Source: Marinosulfonomonas sp. (GTDB lineage Bacteria > Pseudomonadota > Alphaproteobacteria > Rhodobacterales > Rhodobacteraceae). From it: 15,901 bases of DNA. The translations under genes were made by a program, and so were the position numbers. The notes under the pieces were generated by a model. That model saw only the letters and a list, made by a program, of their open reading frames with translations. It was not told the DNA's origin and made no database searches. Position 1 is the first letter of the stretch, and the number at the start of each line of letters is the position of its first letter. The stretch lies in the NCBI GenBank assembly GCA_015494385.1, contig WGBJ01000159.1, positions 1 to 15,901 on the forward strand, in the 5' to 3' direction. Positions 14,229 to 15,901 of the stretch are shown one piece after another.

Positions 14229-15416
14229 CTATATTTGCTCCAAACTATTCACCAACCGCTCCAGCGCCTTTTCCAGCCGCGCCCGCGTGCAGGCGATATT
14301 CACCCGCGCAAACCCTTCACCCTGTTTGCCAAAAGCCTGCCCGCGCGTCACCGCCCAGCCTGCCTTTTGCCGCAGGAACGTGGTTAATTCATCCGGCGAC
14401 AGACCAAGCCCGCGAAAATCCAGCCACGCCAGAAAGGTGCCCTCCGGCTCGATCAGTTCTGCCCCGTCCATGCCCGCCAAGCGGTCCCGCAACAGCGCCA
14501 GATTGCCCGCGATGTAGGTCATCACATCTTCCAGCCACGGCCCACCGTCACGGTAAGCCGCCAGCATCGCGACCGAGGCAAAACTGTTGTTCTTGTTCAC
14601 CGTCAGACGGCTATTTTCCACCTGAAACGCTTTGCGCTTGTCCTCATCCGCAATCACCGTAAAGGCGGAACAACAAGCCGCGATATTGAAGCTTTTGGCC
14701 GGTGACAAAGCGATGATCGCATTCTGCGCATACTCCACACCCAGACTGGCAAAGGGGGTGTAGTCATGCCCCGCAAAAGTTACGTCCCCGTGGATTTCAT
14801 CCGACACCACCAGCACCCCGTGCCGTGCGCAGATATCCCCCAGTTTCCGCAGCTCATCCCGCGTCCAGACCCGCCCGACGGGGTTATGGGGATTACACAA
14901 ATACAACATTTTATTGCGTGGGTCAGCGGCCAGAGCCTCTAGATTTTCAAAATCCATACAATAGCGGCCATCCCGCAGGATCAACGGGTTTTCCACCACA
15001 ACCCGCCCGTTTTCCTGCACCACATCGTAGAAATCAAAGAAAACCGGTGGCTGAACAATGATCCCGTCACCCGCATCCGTGAACAGCGACGCCGAAATCG
15101 CAAGGATATTCAGCACATTGGGTGCGCGCAGGATATGGGCCTGATCCAGCGCCCAGCCATGCCGTTTTTTCTGCCAATCACATAGTGCTGGATACAGCCC
15201 TTCGGGCACGGCCTCGTATCCGAAAACCCCGTGTTCCAGCCGCGCCTGCATCGCATCGCGCACCACCTGCGGGGCTTTGAAATCCATATCGGCCACACCG
15301 GCGGCAAACAGGCCTTCGCCGCCCTCGCCCAGCACCATCGGGTGAACCTTCAACGCCGGAACCGCGCGCCGGTCGATTTCCTCGTCAAAATCCGTCCGCT
15401 CGCGATTATCCGTCAT
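14229..15416 (-). CDS. patB: MalY/PatB-type PLP C-S lyase/aminotransferase
   Basis: A 395-residue fold-type I PLP enzyme of the MalY/PatB group, cystathionine beta-lyase-like proteins that split C-S bonds to give a thiol, pyruvate and ammonia; some act as aminotransferases. Visible marks are AAGVADMDFKAP (about 38-49), GYEAVPEGLYPAL (66-78), NPHNPVGRVW (175-184), D206-E207-I208-H209 binding the PLP ring nitrogen side, and the Schiff-base lysine K241 in LSPAKSFNIA. Two cysteines follow closely (AACCSAF). The start ATG has AAAGGA 8 bases before it and lies 14 bp after the hisG stop, so the two are probably one transcript. Whether it does sulfur metabolism or helps histidine/aromatic transamination cannot be decided here. 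The gene symbol gives the family only. Confidence 0.87.
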   Translation of the reverse strand: MTDNRERTDFDEEIDRRAVPALKVHPMVLGEGGEGLFAAGVADMDFKAPQVVRDAMQARLEHGVFGYEAVPEGLYPALCDWQKKRHGWALDQAHILRAPNVLNILAISASLFTDAGDGIIVQPPVFFDFYDVVQENGRVVVENPLILRDGRYCMDFENLEALAADPRNKMLYLCNPHNPVGRVWTRDELRKLGDICARHGVLVVSDEIHGDVTFAGHDYTPFASLGVEYAQNAIIALSPAKSFNIAACCSAFTVIADEDKRKAFQVENSRLTVNKNNSFASVAMLAAYRDGGPWLEDVMTYIAGNLALLRDRLAGMDGAELIEPEGTFLAWLDFRGLGLSPDELTTFLRQKAGWAVTRGQAFGKQGEGFARVNIACTRARLEKALERLVNSLEQI

Positions 15417-15430
15417 GGCTCAATCCTTTC

Positions 15431-15901
15431 TCAGGTCAGTTTTCCCAGCAATTCCGTTAACGCCACACGGTCCGCATCCGACAGCGCCGCCTTGCGCGAC
15501 CGGAACAATGTCGCTTGCGATTTATGCACCAGACCATCGGTCAGAATTTTCAGATGATTGGCCCGCAACGTTTCGCCGGACGAGGTGATATCCGCCACCG
15601 CCTCGGCAGTTTCGTTTTTCACTGTGCCCTCGGTCGCGCCCTGACTGTCGACCAATTGGTAATCGGCCACGCCCTGATCGCGCAGGAATTCCCGCACCAG
15701 CCGGTGGTATTTCGTGGCAATCCGCATCCGGAACCCGTGCTTGGCGCGAAACGCAGCGGCGGCGGCATCCAGATCGTCCAGCGTGTCCACATCAACCCAG
15801 CATCTGGGCACCGCGATGATCAGGTCGGCATGGCCGAACCCCATCAATTTCACCTCTTCAACCTGCGTATCCCACGCCGCCAGTTTCTCGCGCACCAGAT
15901 C
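15431..15901 (-). CDS. hisG: ATP phosphoribosyltransferase catalytic subunit, short form (C-terminal 156 residues, cut by window edge)
   Basis: HisG joins ATP and PRPP in the first step of histidine synthesis. The visible part has the HisG core GHADLIIAVPRCWVDVDTLDDL, then KYHRLVREFL, and the PRPP-binding segment EGTVKNETAEAVADITSSGETL. The protein ends about 60 residues after that, without the C-terminal ACT-like regulatory domain, so this is the short form that works with a HisZ partner. The frame is open to the right edge; an internal GTG at 15895 could be misread as a start, but the two codons before it also belong to the gene. About 70-80 residues are missing. It is followed by the MalY-like gene 14 bp downstream. 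Confidence 0.9.
   Translation of the reverse strand, partial: DLVREKLAAWDTQVEEVKLMGFGHADLIIAVPRCWVDVDTLDDLDAAAAAFRAKHGFRMRIATKYHRLVREFLRDQGVADYQLVDSQGATEGTVKNETAEAVADITSSGETLRANHLKILTDGLVHKSQATLFRSRKAALSDADRVALTELLGKLT

Noticed and set aside
1..15901. CRISPR arrays, insertion sequences, tRNA or rRNA genes
   Set aside because: No regularly spaced direct repeats, transposase-like frames or recognisable structural RNA sequences were seen on either strand.

Overview
The window looks like a chromosomal segment of an alphaproteobacterium, most likely a Rhodobacteraceae (Roseobacter-group) species. This rests on the gene content and protein flavour: a class II NrdJ of about 750 residues, DUF1489, a short-form HisG, and a PotABCD operon with a divergent LuxR-type regulator. 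It is by-eye inference, not a database result. No rRNA, tRNA, CRISPR array, insertion sequence or phage gene is visible.

Left part (1-944, minus strand): a small DUF202 membrane protein followed by an APC-superfamily permease that runs off the left edge. A gap of about 400 bp (945-1347) with no convincing gene separates this pair from the next block.

Centre (1348-11199): nine minus-strand genes in tight succession from 10280 down to 1348. These are potA, potB, potC, a PotD-like binding protein, a class III aminotransferase, a flavin monooxygenase, RidA, DUF1028 and an ArgE-like M20 deacylase. potA/potB and potB/potC overlap as TGATG, and RidA/DUF1028 are one base apart. A LuxR-type regulator diverges from potA across a 100 bp spacer that holds a perfect 14 bp palindrome. 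I read this as an uptake-and-degradation operon for a cationic, polyamine-like nitrogen compound. The transporter would import it, the aminotransferase and monooxygenase would oxidise it, RidA would clear reactive imine intermediates, and DUF1028 plus the M20 hydrolase would cleave amide or N-acyl bonds. The substrate is unknown, and the set does not match a complete textbook putrescine pathway. This is the most likely place for an undescribed system.

Right part (11262-15901): nrdJ (class II, B12-dependent ribonucleotide reductase) on the minus strand faces away from a DUF1489 gene. They share a compact region where two good sigma70-type promoters stand back to back with abutting -35 boxes. 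DUF1489 then converges on a minus-strand pair made of the 3' part of hisG and a MalY/PatB-type C-S lyase/aminotransferase. A near-perfect 32 bp palindrome sits in that convergent gap.
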